Source: Bacillota bacterium (lineage in GTDB: Bacteria > Bacillota > Desulfotomaculia > Desulfotomaculales > VENG01). From it: 64,000 nucleotides of DNA. Numbering within the stretch: the first letter of the stretch is position 1; the number at the start of each line of letters is the position of its first letter. A program made the position numbers and the translations under genes. Below, in pieces: positions 1-9,123 of the stretch. The DNA lies in contig VENG01000001.1 in assembly GCA_009711705.1 (NCBI GenBank), forward strand, positions 1-64,000, given 5' to 3'. The notes beneath the pieces were generated by a model that was given only the letters and a program-made list of their open reading frames with translations, was not told where the DNA came from and ran no database searches.

Positions 1-126
1 TCAAGATAAGGTTTCCCATCCGGTTAACGGAGTAAGACCCCTGGTAGACCACCAGGTTGATAGGCCGGGAGTGTAAGCGCAGCAATGCGTTCAGCGGACC
101 GGTACTAATAGGTCGAGGGCTTGACC
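1..126 (+). rRNA. rrl: 23S ribosomal RNA, 3' end (partial)
   Basis: This is the conserved 3' terminus of large-subunit rRNA, recognisable from the run ending in CCGGTACTAATAGGTCGAGG followed by GCTTGACC. The gene begins left of the window, so only the last ~126 bases are present. The 5S gene follows about 130 bases later on the same strand, the usual rrn order. The exact 3' end is placed by the family pattern and may be off by a few bases. Confidence 0.95.
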
Positions 127-255
127 CAAGAGCGTAAGTTAGAAGTTGGAGGGTGGAGGTTAGAAAAACTGAAGGCCAAAAACCAACCAATGACTTTTTA
201 AGCCAATGCCATATAAATATTTTTTTTGCTGTGTAGTTTTGAGAGAGTTTAAATT

Positions 256-371
256 TCTGGTGACCATAACGGTAAGGATACACCCGTTCCCATGCCGAAC
301 ACGGTAGTTAAGCTTACCAGTGCCGATGGTACTTGGGGCTTTGCCCCCGGGAGAGTAGGTCGTCGCCAGAG
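256..371 (+). rRNA. rrf: 5S ribosomal RNA
   Basis: A complete 5S rRNA of about 116 bases. It contains the conserved CCCATGCCGAACACGG loop and complementary ends (TCTGGTGACC at the start, GTCGCCAGA at the end). It lies in the rrn operon order after 23S and is followed directly by a strong terminator. A partial copy of its 3' end recurs at about 569-596. Confidence 0.96.
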
Positions 372-381
372 CTATTTTTAA

Positions 382-412
382 AAGCCCTTCGGATCACATC
401 CGAAGGGCTTTG
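382..412 (+). terminator. rho-independent terminator of the rRNA operon
   Basis: Perfect inverted repeat AAGCCCTTCGG / CCGAAGGGCTT around a short loop, followed by a T-rich tract. It sits about 10 bases after 5S rRNA and most likely ends the rrn transcript. Confidence 0.9.
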
Positions 413-419
413 ATTTCTT

Positions 420-464
420 CAATAAGTTAACGATTGGTGCCTGGCACCTTTCGTTAACTTATTT
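420..464. repeat. REP-like palindrome
   Basis: A long palindrome with outer arms AATAAGTTAACGA / TCGTTAACTTATT and an inner GGTGCC / GGCACC core. A diverged half-copy with the same TTGGCACC and CGTTAAC blocks lies at about 20704-20727, so this is a dispersed repeat rather than a one-off hairpin. Its form resembles REP/RAYT-type intergenic palindromes; no transposase is nearby. Confidence 0.6.
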
Positions 465-474
465 GTATATGCGA

Positions 475-630
475 TAAGGTTTAGTAAAACAACACGTCTA
501 TTGTAATAAGAAACAGGTTCATCGCCGCACCTCTAACCTCCAACTTCCCACTTCTAACCTCCAGCTAGGAGTAGGTTGTCGCCAGAGCTATTTTTATATG
601 CTAAAAGGTTTAGTAAAACAACATCTATAT
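475..630. repeat. Duplicated rRNA-distal segment with 5S 3' remnant
   Basis: Bases 569-596 repeat the last bases of 5S and its flank (353-380) with one mismatch. They continue straight into a copy (about 595-630) of the sequence at 475-510. The terminator and palindrome between those blocks are missing from the second copy. The otherwise gene-free stretch 372-769 holds this duplication, the terminator, the palindrome and inverted copies of a purine-rich stretch also found at 136-165. Confidence 0.6.
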
Positions 631-769
631 ACGATAATAATACCCTGGCCGCCACTGCTTGCCAAACCTCGAATTCCTCACATCAACTTCTAGTTAGCGT
701 AGGAATATCATTGCCAACTTGGGGCATTTTAATAACAAACAAGCATCGGTTTGTTATAGGAGGTTAAAT

Positions 770-2257
770 ATGGCTGAAAAACCCGGACCCATTAAGAGAA
801 AGAAAGAAGATTATTTGGATGAAGCTAAAACTGTAGATAGATTGGAATTTAGGCTGGGTGCACTTGGTGCTACGCTGCCCATGTTGTTTTTTATTTTGTG
901 GGCCGTCATAACTAGCTCTTTAGGTGTTTCCAGTGAGCAAGGACTTGTGACCGGTGCTGTGTTAGGATTGGGTATAGGGTTGTTTTTGTCCAAGAGCCCA
1001 TGGAAACATTATGCTCAAGGAATCTTTGATGGGATGACCCAGTCCGTGGGGGTGGTCGCCATTATTGCATGGTTCTGGGCAGGAATGTTTGCTTCAGTTT
1101 TACAGGCAGGTGGCTTAGTAGAAGGTCTTGTCTGGCTTGGGGCGGCAACAGGGGTACAGGGTGCTCTGTTTACAACATCAGCTTTTATTTTGGCGGCAGT
1201 TTTTGCATCCGCGGTGGGTACCGGGTATGGTACTACCGTTGCCTTTTGCACGCTTATGTATCCAGCTGGGGTAATAATGGGCGGCGACCCAGTGGTATTA
1301 TTTGCTGCTATACTTAGTGGTGCGGCTTTTGGGGACAACTTGGCCCCCGTTTCTGATACAACTATTGTTTCAGCTGTGACGCAGGAAACCGATGTCCCGG
1401 GGGTTGTTAGATCACGATTCAAATACGCGATAGCTGCAGCAATACCTTCCTTGATATTGTTTACTATTCTAGGGGGAGCTGGTACCAGTGGGGTTAATTC
1501 TGTAGAAGCTGTCCGTATGATAAATGAAAATGCTAACCCGCAGGGACTAATCTTATTAATACCGTTTGCGCTTGTAATTTATTTGGCATTAAGCGGCCAT
1601 CACTTGATAACATCTTTAACTTGGGGCATTATTTCGGCAAGTTTTTTTATTCCGGTATTAGGGTTGGGAAGTATACGCGATATCCTGTGGTTTAATGTGC
1701 CGGAAGGTAAAATACAAGGGGCAATTCTTGATGGTGTTACCGGATATATTAATATGGCGGTTTTAATTCTCTTAATAGTAGCTGCGGGGTATCTAATTCG
1801 TCTGGGCGGGACAATGGATGTTTTACGTGAATATCTGGCGCGAAAGATCAAAGGTATTACTAAAAGAGCGGAATTGTCGATATGGGGGATTGTCGCTTTT
1901 CTTAATACTTTCATAACCATTAATACGGCAGCTGAAATCGCTGCTGCTCCTTTTGTCAATGCTATAGGCAAAGATTACAAGATCCATCCATACCGCAGGG
2001 CTAATTTTTTGGATGCACAAACTTCTGCTTTGGGTTATATTTTCCCCTGGAGTGGTGGTGTGCTCTTAGGTGTCTCAACTATATCAAGGTTAGCAGAGAA
2101 ATACGATTTTATAAATGCAATCAATCCTGCACAGGCCGTACCTTATGTTTTCCACGGTTGGTTTTTAGTTATAGTAATGTTCCTCGCTGCTGTAACAGGC
2201 ATTGGGTTACGGTACGAAGGTCCAAACGGGGAAGAACTAAGGGAGAAGCCTGAATAG
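770..2257 (+). CDS. NhaC-family Na+/H+ antiporter
   Basis: A 495-residue polytopic membrane protein with many hydrophobic segments. The family hallmark GDNLAPVSDTTIVSA lies near residue 195 and the GTGYGTT stretch precedes it. NhaC-family carriers exchange Na+ for protons or couple Na+ to small organic substrates across the cytoplasmic membrane. The ATG at 770 is chosen because TAGGAGG lies 5-8 bases upstream; an in-frame ATG at 719 has no such site and adds a non-conserved leader. The gene lies upstream of the oxoprolinase and TRAP genes, so its true substrate may be linked to that pathway; this last point is inference. Confidence 0.88.
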   Translation: MAEKPGPIKRKKEDYLDEAKTVDRLEFRLGALGATLPMLFFILWAVITSSLGVSSEQGLVTGAVLGLGIGLFLSKSPWKHYAQGIFDGMTQSVGVVAIIAWFWAGMFASVLQAGGLVEGLVWLGAATGVQGALFTTSAFILAAVFASAVGTGYGTTVAFCTLMYPAGVIMGGDPVVLFAAILSGAAFGDNLAPVSDTTIVSAVTQETDVPGVVRSRFKYAIAAAIPSLILFTILGGAGTSGVNSVEAVRMINENANPQGLILLIPFALVIYLALSGHHLITSLTWGIISASFFIPVLGLGSIRDILWFNVPEGKIQGAILDGVTGYINMAVLILLIVAAGYLIRLGGTMDVLREYLARKIKGITKRAELSIWGIVAFLNTFITINTAAEIAAAPFVNAIGKDYKIHPYRRANFLDAQTSALGYIFPWSGGVLLGVSTISRLAEKYDFINAINPAQAVPYVFHGWFLVIVMFLAAVTGIGLRYEGPNGEELREKPE

Positions 2258-2455
2258 TTGTAGATGTCATCATTTTCAATGTTATTCGCAGAGAATCTTA
2301 AAGAAGATGCTCACGGTTTAGAAATATTTTATATGGAATAAAAATACAATTAGAGAAACAGAAAGGATATTTGTCGATTCATGTTGTAATAAACAAAGGA
2401 TAAGAGAAAAGAGGGTCCTTTGACCTAGCCTGGAAATAGAGTCAGGAGGTAAGAT

Positions 2456-3229
2456 GTGAATAATAAAATAGACCTAAATTGTGACATGGGTGAAAGTTTT
2501 GGTGCTTACAAACTTGCTCTGGATGAAGACGCAATAAAATACATAACATCGGCTAATATAGCCTGCGGGTATCACGCCGGTGACCCTCAAGTGATGGCGC
2601 AAACAGTAGATATGGCGTTGACCCACGGTATTGGCCTAGGAGCACATCCCGGCTATCCAGACTTAATGGGGTTTGGACGTCGAAAAATGGACGTGGCACC
2701 GGCTGAAATGAAGAATTACTTTATTTACCAAATTGGCGCGCTGCAAGCATTTGCAAGTTCCAAAGGAGTAAAGTTGCAGCATGTTAAGCCACACGGGGCA
2801 TTATACAATACCGCGGCGGTGGATAAGGAATTGGCCGGGGCTTTAGCCCAGGCTATATATAATTTGGATAAAGACTTAATTTTTATGGTTTTGGCTAATT
2901 CCGAAATGGAGCGGGCCGCCAAAGAAATTGGCTTAAAGTACGCCCGCGAAATATTTGCCGACCGCCATTATAATAGTGACGGAACCCTAGTATCAAGGAG
3001 TCACCCCGAGAGTGTAATTAAAAATTCCGATGAAGCGGCCAAGAGATTAGTTAAAATAATTAAGACCGGCCAAATTGAAGCACTCGATGGCACCAGTTTC
3101 CCGGTCAAGGCCGATTCCATTTGTGTTCATGGTGATACTCCCGGTGCCATACAGCATATGATTAACCTGCGCCAATCCCTTGAAGAGGCAGGCATTGACG
3201 TTATTTCAATGGGAAAATTTATACGGTAA
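2456..3229 (+). CDS. pxpA: 5-oxoprolinase (ATP-hydrolysing) subunit A, LamB/YcsF family
   Basis: A 257-residue protein of the usual family length. The signature DLNCDMGESFG begins at residue 6, followed by the conserved IACGYHAGDP and KPHGALYN blocks and a C-terminal VHGDTPGA. Together with PxpB and PxpC it opens 5-oxoproline (pyroglutamate) to glutamate using ATP in the cytoplasm. The GTG at 2456 follows AGGAGG with good spacing. pxpB and pxpC follow at once on the same strand, forming the classic pxpABC cluster. Confidence 0.95.
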   Translation: MNNKIDLNCDMGESFGAYKLALDEDAIKYITSANIACGYHAGDPQVMAQTVDMALTHGIGLGAHPGYPDLMGFGRRKMDVAPAEMKNYFIYQIGALQAFASSKGVKLQHVKPHGALYNTAAVDKELAGALAQAIYNLDKDLIFMVLANSEMERAAKEIGLKYAREIFADRHYNSDGTLVSRSHPESVIKNSDEAAKRLVKIIKTGQIEALDGTSFPVKADSICVHGDTPGAIQHMINLRQSLEEAGIDVISMGKFIR

Positions 3230-3281
3230 GCTGCTAATTAAATAACCTTTGAACTCTGAACACTATGCGGAGGCGTTTTGC

Positions 3282-4022
3282 ATGTATAAACGGGCCAAGT
3301 ACTTGCCTGCCGGTGATAAAGGATTGGTGGTGGAATTTGGTAACACTATAGCCCGGGATATAAATTATAAGGTAAGAAGCTTTGCTTTAGCAATTGATAG
3401 GGCCGGGATTCCCGGTATAGTAGAATACATACCGAGTTATCGTTCGTTGCTGATACTTTATGAACCGTTAATATGGAATGTTGATCAGCTGATGGACCAA
3501 CTCCAGAAACTGGAGAATGATCTGGCTTTAATGGACTTTCCTAACCCGAAGGTTTATTATTTGCCTGTTGCTTATGGGGGAGATTTGGGACCAGACCTTA
3601 ATTTTTTGTCTGAATATACGGGGCTTACCAGGGAAGATGTGGTCAGGATTCATACCGGTGTAGAGTATCTGATCTATATGCTTGGTTTTACACCCGGTTT
3701 TCCGTACCTGGGTGGGATGGACGCTCAGATTGCTGCTCCGCGCCTGGATACCCCTCGTGGCAAGATCCCTGCCGGTTCGGTCGGTATTGCCGGCAGTCAG
3801 ACCGGAATCTATCCTGTGGAAAGCCCGGGGGGGTGGCGTCTAATTGGCCGTACACCTGTAAAGTTGTTTAACCCACGGGAAGAGAAGCCTGTACTATTAA
3901 ACGCGGGTGATTATGTTCGATTTTACGAAATAACAAGGGAAGAATATTGTCGAATTGCAGAAGAAGTTAAGAAAGGCGAGTTTCGAGTTAAAACAGGCCG
4001 GTGGACGATAGGGGAGGGGTAA
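3282..4022 (+). CDS. pxpB: 5-oxoprolinase subunit B (KipI-like)
   Basis: A 246-residue protein with the family blocks GFTPGFPYLGGMD, PRLDTPRGKIPAGSVGI and YPVESPGGWRLIGRTP. It is the carboxyltransferase-like domain 1 partner of the oxoprolinase complex; Bacillus homologues were named KipI. ATG 3282 is chosen because GCGGAGG lies about eight bases upstream; an in-frame TTG at 3249 lacks a comparable site. It lies between pxpA and pxpC with short gaps, so co-transcription and complex formation are expected. Confidence 0.94.
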   Translation: MYKRAKYLPAGDKGLVVEFGNTIARDINYKVRSFALAIDRAGIPGIVEYIPSYRSLLILYEPLIWNVDQLMDQLQKLENDLALMDFPNPKVYYLPVAYGGDLGPDLNFLSEYTGLTREDVVRIHTGVEYLIYMLGFTPGFPYLGGMDAQIAAPRLDTPRGKIPAGSVGIAGSQTGIYPVESPGGWRLIGRTPVKLFNPREEKPVLLNAGDYVRFYEITREEYCRIAEEVKKGEFRVKTGRWTIGEG

Positions 4023-4035
4023 AGGGTTGCCTTTT

Positions 4036-5070
4036 ATGAAAATAATCAAACCGGGGCTCCTTACCACTATTCAGGATCGCGGGCGTTTCAGCTACCAAAA
4101 ATGGGGTGTCCCGGTAGCGGGAGCCATGGACGAATATGCCCTACGGGTGGGTAATATGTCGGTGGGCAATCAAGAAAATGAAGGATGCTTGGAAATAACA
4201 CTTCTGGGACCGGTAATTGAGTTTTTGCAAACGGGACTAGTTGCACTAACAGGAGCTGATCTGGGAGCTAAATTGAATCAACGCCCTATCGGAGCGTGGG
4301 AATCTTTCCTGGTAACAAAGGGAGATATATTGCAATTTACCGGGGTCCAGAGCGGTTGCAGGTGTTATCTGGCGGTAGCCGGGGGGATCAAAATTCCTGT
4401 AGTCATGGGAAGTACATCAACTTACCTGCGGGGCGGGATTGGTGGCATCAGCGGACGTGCGTTAAGTGAAGGTGACGAGCTGGAACTAAAATCTCAAGTA
4501 AATGCTAATGTGCTAACGCCCGGAGTGATCCCAGCGGAATACAGGTATAAACCATCAACTCTCCATGTGGTACGTGTGGTTTTGGGTCCGCAGGATGATG
4601 CTTTTACGAAAGAGGGAATCAACACTTTTTTGCAAAGTGAATATCGGGTAACGCATGAATCCGATAGAATGGGGTGCCGGCTACAAGGTCCAAGGATTGA
4701 ACACAAAAGTAAACCGGACATTATATCTGACGGTATCCCCATGGGCTCGATTCAGGTTCCGGGTAATGGTAGCCCAATTGTCATGATGGCAGACCGGCAA
4801 ACAATTGGCGGATACACTAAGATTGCCACGGTTATAACTCCTGATTTGTGGAAACTGGCTCAGGCAAATGCCGGGGACGGTATAAAGTTTACCAAGATTA
4901 CTCTTGCGCAGGCTCATAGAATTTACAAAGAATATGAAAATATGCTAGATAAATTGCCACACAAATTGAAGAATATACAGGAAAAGCCAGGGGGATTTGG
5001 CGAACATAAAAAGTTATTGTTAGTAAAAGTGGCAGGCAGGAAATACCGGGTGGAAATTGAAGAAATATAA
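4036..5070 (+). CDS. pxpC: 5-oxoprolinase subunit C (KipA-like)
   Basis: A 344-residue biotin-dependent carboxyltransferase-like protein, normal for the family. It opens with KIIKPGLLTTIQDRGR and contains GAMDEYALRVGN, GIPMGSIQVPGNGSPIVMMADRQTIGGY, all typical of PxpC/KipA. It completes the ATP-dependent 5-oxoprolinase with PxpA and PxpB. ATG 4036 is used; a TTG nine bases earlier is also possible from the same ribosome binding site. It starts 13 bases after pxpB. Confidence 0.94.
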   Translation: MKIIKPGLLTTIQDRGRFSYQKWGVPVAGAMDEYALRVGNMSVGNQENEGCLEITLLGPVIEFLQTGLVALTGADLGAKLNQRPIGAWESFLVTKGDILQFTGVQSGCRCYLAVAGGIKIPVVMGSTSTYLRGGIGGISGRALSEGDELELKSQVNANVLTPGVIPAEYRYKPSTLHVVRVVLGPQDDAFTKEGINTFLQSEYRVTHESDRMGCRLQGPRIEHKSKPDIISDGIPMGSIQVPGNGSPIVMMADRQTIGGYTKIATVITPDLWKLAQANAGDGIKFTKITLAQAHRIYKEYENMLDKLPHKLKNIQEKPGGFGEHKKLLLVKVAGRKYRVEIEEI

Positions 5071-5191
5071 ATTTACACCTGAAAGGACACGGAGGTTGAT
5101 GAAGGCGCGCAACCGGGGATAGCTACCCTATAGTAATTTCAAGTGCTTAGAATGTTACTTTAATTAAAAGAAAATTGGAGGTTTTGATTGC

Positions 5192-6235
5192 ATGCGTTTA
5201 TTAAAGAGACCAGTTTTTGTAACACTGATTTTATCCCTTTTTATGCTATCTATAGCTGCAACGGGATGCGGTGGCGGTAATGCCGGTGATGAGTCCGGTT
5301 CATCTGAGCCAGTTAAGTGGACAGCTAATTCGGTTTGGCCTCCGGAAAATCACCAGAGTGTTGGCTTAAATGATTTCGCTGAAAAAGCTAAAGAGGCCAC
5401 AAACGGTAAAGTGGAGATTTCTGTTCAGACTGGTGGTGCCCTCGGCTATAAAGGGCCGGAACTCTTAAAGGTTGTTCGCGACGGACTTGTCCCGGTATCT
5501 GATATGCTTACCAGCGGGGTGGCAGGAGACGAAAAGATTTTTGGCGTAGTTACCCTGCCCTTCCTTATCCAAAGCTTTGAAGAAGGAAAGATTCTAAACG
5601 ATATAGCCCGCCCTTATTTTGATCAAGTTGCTGAAGAGAAATGGAACCAAAAGATACTGTATATTGCTCCGTGGCCGGCTGCTGGGCTGTGGTCAAAGGA
5701 AGAAGTAACGTCTGTTGCCGATATGGAAGGCCTTAAAACCCGTACTTATGATAAGAACGGTGCCTTAGTAGTAGAAGCCACAGGGGGGACACCATATCCG
5801 CTGCCGTTCAGTGAAGTGTACTCATCACTGGCCACCGGAGTTATTGATTCTGTTTTGACATCCACCCCTACGGCGGTGGACGCTAAGTTCTGGGAAGTTC
5901 TTAACTACTATGCGCCTATCAACGTTACTATGGCTACAGATATGATAACGGTTAATTTGGACGCTTTTAATAAGTTGGATGAAGAGAGTCAGGAAGCCTT
6001 GATTAATGCCGGTAAAGAAATGGAAGAAGAAATGTGGGCAAAAGTTGCCCAGCTGGACGAAGACAAAGAAGCGCTTAGTAATGAGGAAGGTATAACCACA
6101 GTTAAGCCTAGCCAGGAATACCTGAATGAACTCGCTACAGTTACAGAAGATATCCGGCAGGAGTGGTTGCAAGATGCCCCGCCGGAAGCTAAAGAGGTTA
6201 TTAACAAGTTTCTACAAAAGGTTGGGCGCGATTAA
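5192..6235 (+). CDS. dctP: TRAP transporter substrate-binding lipoprotein DctP
   Basis: A 347-residue extracytoplasmic solute receptor. The N-terminus is a lipoprotein signal (basic start, hydrophobic stretch, AATGC lipobox with Cys at about residue 26) followed by a Gly/Ser linker. The GLKTRTYD and SGV.DSV type blocks match DctP proteins that bind organic acids and deliver them to the DctQM permease. A GGAGG site precedes the ATG. The substrate is not predictable; next to pxpABC, oxoproline or a related acid is a reasonable guess. Confidence 0.92.
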   Translation: MRLLKRPVFVTLILSLFMLSIAATGCGGGNAGDESGSSEPVKWTANSVWPPENHQSVGLNDFAEKAKEATNGKVEISVQTGGALGYKGPELLKVVRDGLVPVSDMLTSGVAGDEKIFGVVTLPFLIQSFEEGKILNDIARPYFDQVAEEKWNQKILYIAPWPAAGLWSKEEVTSVADMEGLKTRTYDKNGALVVEATGGTPYPLPFSEVYSSLATGVIDSVLTSTPTAVDAKFWEVLNYYAPINVTMATDMITVNLDAFNKLDEESQEALINAGKEMEEEMWAKVAQLDEDKEALSNEEGITTVKPSQEYLNELATVTEDIRQEWLQDAPPEAKEVINKFLQKVGRD

Positions 6236-6268
6236 ATAACTGATTAACGTGATGTCTTTTAGTAACAA

Positions 6269-6317
6269 GTGGAGGAGTAACCGAAAAGGTTAAAAATCTA
6301 ACGGTTACTCCTCTCAC
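6269..6317 (+). terminator. Intercistronic hairpin between dctP and dctQ
   Basis: Inverted repeat GGAGGAGTAACC / GGTTACTCCTC with a loop of about 20 bases and a T-rich but interrupted tail. It lies within the same operon, so it more likely attenuates or stabilises the dctP message than ends the operon. Such hairpins commonly let binding proteins outnumber permeases. Confidence 0.6.
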
Positions 6318-6346
6318 TTTATTACCTTAAAGGGGGGAGGGCAGAT

Positions 6347-6880
6347 ATGCAAAAATTTGTAAACCTGTGCGACCGTCTTTCCCAGGGCTGTGGTGCGGTT
6401 GCAGGAATCATGATGCTCATTGGTCTGGCGTTAGTTATCATTGAGATCATAATTCGTTCCCTTTTTGATATGACACTGTACATTACAGAAGAATATACAG
6501 CTTACTTAATGGTAGCGATTACCTTTCTTGCCCTTTCCTACACGCTTAAAGAAAAAGGGCACATTCGCCTCACCTTTTTAAATACGGTGCTAAAGGGTAA
6601 GGCGCGTCTTATCCTTGATATGTATGCTTTTACCGTGGGTTTGTCAGTAAGTATATTAATTACCATCACTACCACCCGTTTGTTTTGGGACTCTGTGGTT
6701 TCTCAAACCCGTTCCATGCAGATTTCGGAAACGTATCTTGCTATCCCACAATTTTTTATACCGCTGGGCGCTCTGGTGCTGGCGCTGCAATTTGCTGCTG
6801 AGCTGGGACGGGCCATAATTAAGATGCGTTCCGGGCGCGTAGAGGAACAGGAAGTCGAGTCAAGCTCTTTGGGCCGATGA
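6347..6880 (+). CDS. dctQ: TRAP transporter small permease DctQ
   Basis: A 177-residue protein with four hydrophobic segments at roughly residues 15-40, 52-70, 90-112 and 130-152, the usual DctQ layout. The conserved region around residues 45-75 (YITEEYTAYLMV..LALSYTLKEKGHIRL) is typical of the family. It forms the membrane complex with DctM. GGGGGGAGGG precedes the ATG. It lies between dctP and dctM. Confidence 0.9.
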   Translation: MQKFVNLCDRLSQGCGAVAGIMMLIGLALVIIEIIIRSLFDMTLYITEEYTAYLMVAITFLALSYTLKEKGHIRLTFLNTVLKGKARLILDMYAFTVGLSVSILITITTTRLFWDSVVSQTRSMQISETYLAIPQFFIPLGALVLALQFAAELGRAIIKMRSGRVEEQEVESSSLGR

Positions 6881-6921
6881 TCGTAAGCTGTTAACGTATA
6901 TTTCTTAGGGGGATACCTATC

Positions 6922-8223
6922 TTGAGCTTATTTGTAATATCTTTTACTATTCTAGGTCTTTTAATTCTACTTCTAGGAAGCGGTATCTGGGTTGGCATAA
7001 CCTTGTTTATAGTTGGAATAGCAGGGTTTATGCTCTTTACAAGCAGCCCCCCTCTTGCAATTCTATCAAATATTCTTTGGAACAGTACAAATAGCTCTAC
7101 CATGATGGCTCTTCCGCTGTTTGTTTTTATGGGGGAGATCCTTTTCCGGAGTAAAATATCCGAGAACCTTTTTAAAGGTTTATCTCCTTGGATGAATAGT
7201 CTGCCTGGTCGCCTGGTGCACGTAAACATTGCAGCCAGTGCGCTCTTTGCGGCCGTAAGCGGTTCGTCTGCCGCTACTACTGCTACGGTGGGCAAGATTA
7301 CTCTGCCGGAATTGCAAAAGAGAAATTACGATAAATCACTTTATTTGGGAACCCTTGCCGGGGCCGGCAGCCTGGGATTTCTAATTCCCCCCAGTATTGT
7401 AATGCTGGTCTATGGTATAGTATCGGGTGTTAGTATCGGGAAACTTTTTATTGCCGGCATTATTCCCGGTATCCTCCTTGCTTCTTCTTTTGCCCTGTAC
7501 GCTATTGTACGTTGCATTTTAAACCCGGATCTTGCACCACGCGGAGATGATCGATATACATGGAAGGAACGTCTACAGACCATTCCGCTTTTACTTCCGG
7601 TAATAGTACTGATTGTTTTGGTGCTGGGAAGTATTTATACCGGATGGGCTACTCCAACCGAGGCCGCTTCTGTTGGTGTGCTTGGCGCCTTATTTTTTGC
7701 CGGGATCTCCCGCAGTATGGATTTTCAAGTATTCTGGGAGGCTCTTCAAGGTTCTGTGAAAACTAGCTGTATGATCATGTTAATTGTAGCCGGGGCTTCC
7801 TTTTTATCAGTGGCAGTGGGGTATTTGGGAATTCCAGCCGGATTGACCGAGTTCATCGGTACTCTTGGGCTTACTAAGTACCAATTGATTGTTATTTTAT
7901 CGGTCATGTACATCATTCTAGGTTTTATGCTGGATGGCTTTTCCATGATTGTCATGAGCCTTCCCCTTGCCTTGCCGCTGATCAAGGCAGTTGGGTTTGA
8001 TCCACTTTGGTTTGGTATCTATTTGGTGATTATGATTGAGGCCGCCCAGATTACCCCTCCGGTAGGATTTAATCTTTTTGTAATTAACGGTCTCGTCAAT
8101 GAAAATATATTAAGGATTGCTCTTTATGCCCTTCCCTCGTTTATTATCATGTTTGTTATTGTGGCGTTAATTACTATTTTCCCTGAAATTGTACTTACAG
8201 TGCCCAATTTGATGATAAAATGA
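6922..8223 (+). CDS. dctM: TRAP transporter large permease DctM
   Basis: A 433-residue, very hydrophobic protein of normal DctM length. It has the conserved SGSSAATTATVGKITLPE stretch near residue 112 and LGFLIPPSIVMLVYG following it; near the end lie LGFMLDGFSMIVMSLP and ITPPVGFNLFVI. It is the Na+- or H+-coupled channel subunit. Translation starts at TTG 6922 behind TAGGGGGA. A strong terminator follows. Confidence 0.93.
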   Translation: MSLFVISFTILGLLILLLGSGIWVGITLFIVGIAGFMLFTSSPPLAILSNILWNSTNSSTMMALPLFVFMGEILFRSKISENLFKGLSPWMNSLPGRLVHVNIAASALFAAVSGSSAATTATVGKITLPELQKRNYDKSLYLGTLAGAGSLGFLIPPSIVMLVYGIVSGVSIGKLFIAGIIPGILLASSFALYAIVRCILNPDLAPRGDDRYTWKERLQTIPLLLPVIVLIVLVLGSIYTGWATPTEAASVGVLGALFFAGISRSMDFQVFWEALQGSVKTSCMIMLIVAGASFLSVAVGYLGIPAGLTEFIGTLGLTKYQLIVILSVMYIILGFMLDGFSMIVMSLPLALPLIKAVGFDPLWFGIYLVIMIEAAQITPPVGFNLFVINGLVNENILRIALYALPSFIIMFVIVALITIFPEIVLTVPNLMIK

Positions 8224-8227
8224 CCAT

Positions 8228-8267
8228 AAAACAAGAAAGCGCAGGACTATATGCGCTTTCTTGTTTT
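8228..8267. terminator. Bidirectional terminator between dctM and the convergent hydrolase
   Basis: Perfect 16-bp stem AAAACAAGAAAGCGCA / TGCGCTTTCTTGTTTT with an 8-base loop. A-rich and T-rich flanks let it work on both strands, fitting the convergent genes. Confidence 0.9.
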
Positions 8268-8280
8268 AAACAGCATTTTA

Positions 8281-9123
8281 CTAATGAACGTAACGCCCCT
8301 GTTTCGGTATACTTATGCTGTCAAAATTACTAACAAGATATTCCAATTGTGATGTTAATTCTGTACCTTTCATTGGCAAACCATGGCTGGGAATAACCAT
8401 TGAAGGTCTTAAATCCTTTAGAATTTTAACCGAATTTCTTGCTGCCTGCCAATCAGTGGTAAAGTATTTGGGAGGACCGTTAATTTCCTGTTTCTTAGTA
8501 AGTATGGATGCAGCAGAGTCCTGTTTTACAGTGGTAAATGCGTCTCCCACAAATAGAACACGATCACTATCGCGGAAAAGGGAAATATGTCCCGGGCTGT
8601 GACCGGGTGTGTGTATCCAACGCCATCCAAACATTCCCGGCACACTTCCATCTGCAGGCAATGGCTGAATACGATTCCCCAGGTTTATGCCTTTATGAGG
8701 GAAAGTGGGGGAAATCTTTGCTATTAGGCCATCGTCTACATTGGGATCTGCAGGCGGATAATCTTGTTGGCCGGTAAGGTATGGCATTTCCAATTCGTGA
8801 GCATATACTTGCGTACTCCATGTATTGATTAACTCCATGATAGCCCCCACATGGTCAAAGTGACCATGGGTTAGGATAATTGCCTTAGGCTGGCTTCCCT
8901 TTCCGAAACGCCCTTCTGCAGTTTGTAAGATGTCTTTACCGGTATGTGCCATACCTGCACCGACAAGCGCCCATTCATTATTATTGATATCAGGGTTACC
9001 GACTAAGCAGGCATTTACAAGTGGAAATCTTAAAAGTATAATATCCTGCGTAACCTGTTGCGTTGACATCGGTTGTTCCGCTATCTCTTGTAGTAAATTA
9101 GTTTCCACGGCTATTTGTTCCAT
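8281..9123 (-). CDS. MBL-fold metallo-hydrolase
   Basis: A 280-residue metallo-beta-lactamase-fold protein. The zinc-binding signature THGHFDHVG lies near residue 85, with later HTPGHSPGHISL and VIPSHGLP blocks supplying further metal ligands. The family contains glyoxalase II-like and other hydrolases, so the substrate is unknown. The ATG at 9123 is preferred because GGAGG lies about eight bases upstream; an in-frame start seven codons earlier has no such site. It converges on the TRAP operon and is the last clearly chromosomal gene. Confidence 0.88.
   Translation of the reverse strand: MEQIAVETNLLQEIAEQPMSTQQVTQDIILLRFPLVNACLVGNPDINNNEWALVGAGMAHTGKDILQTAEGRFGKGSQPKAIILTHGHFDHVGAIMELINTWSTQVYAHELEMPYLTGQQDYPPADPNVDDGLIAKISPTFPHKGINLGNRIQPLPADGSVPGMFGWRWIHTPGHSPGHISLFRDSDRVLFVGDAFTTVKQDSAASILTKKQEINGPPKYFTTDWQAARNSVKILKDLRPSMVIPSHGLPMKGTELTSQLEYLVSNFDSISIPKQGRYVH

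Noticed and set aside
1015..1422. A 135-codon minus-strand frame inside the NhaC-like gene
   Set aside because: It is a shadow of a strongly supported plus-strand gene, with Thr/Ala/Pro-rich antisense composition.
5094..5125. A nine-codon frame behind a good GGAGG site upstream of dctP
   Set aside because: It is too short to support, with no attenuator hairpins around it.
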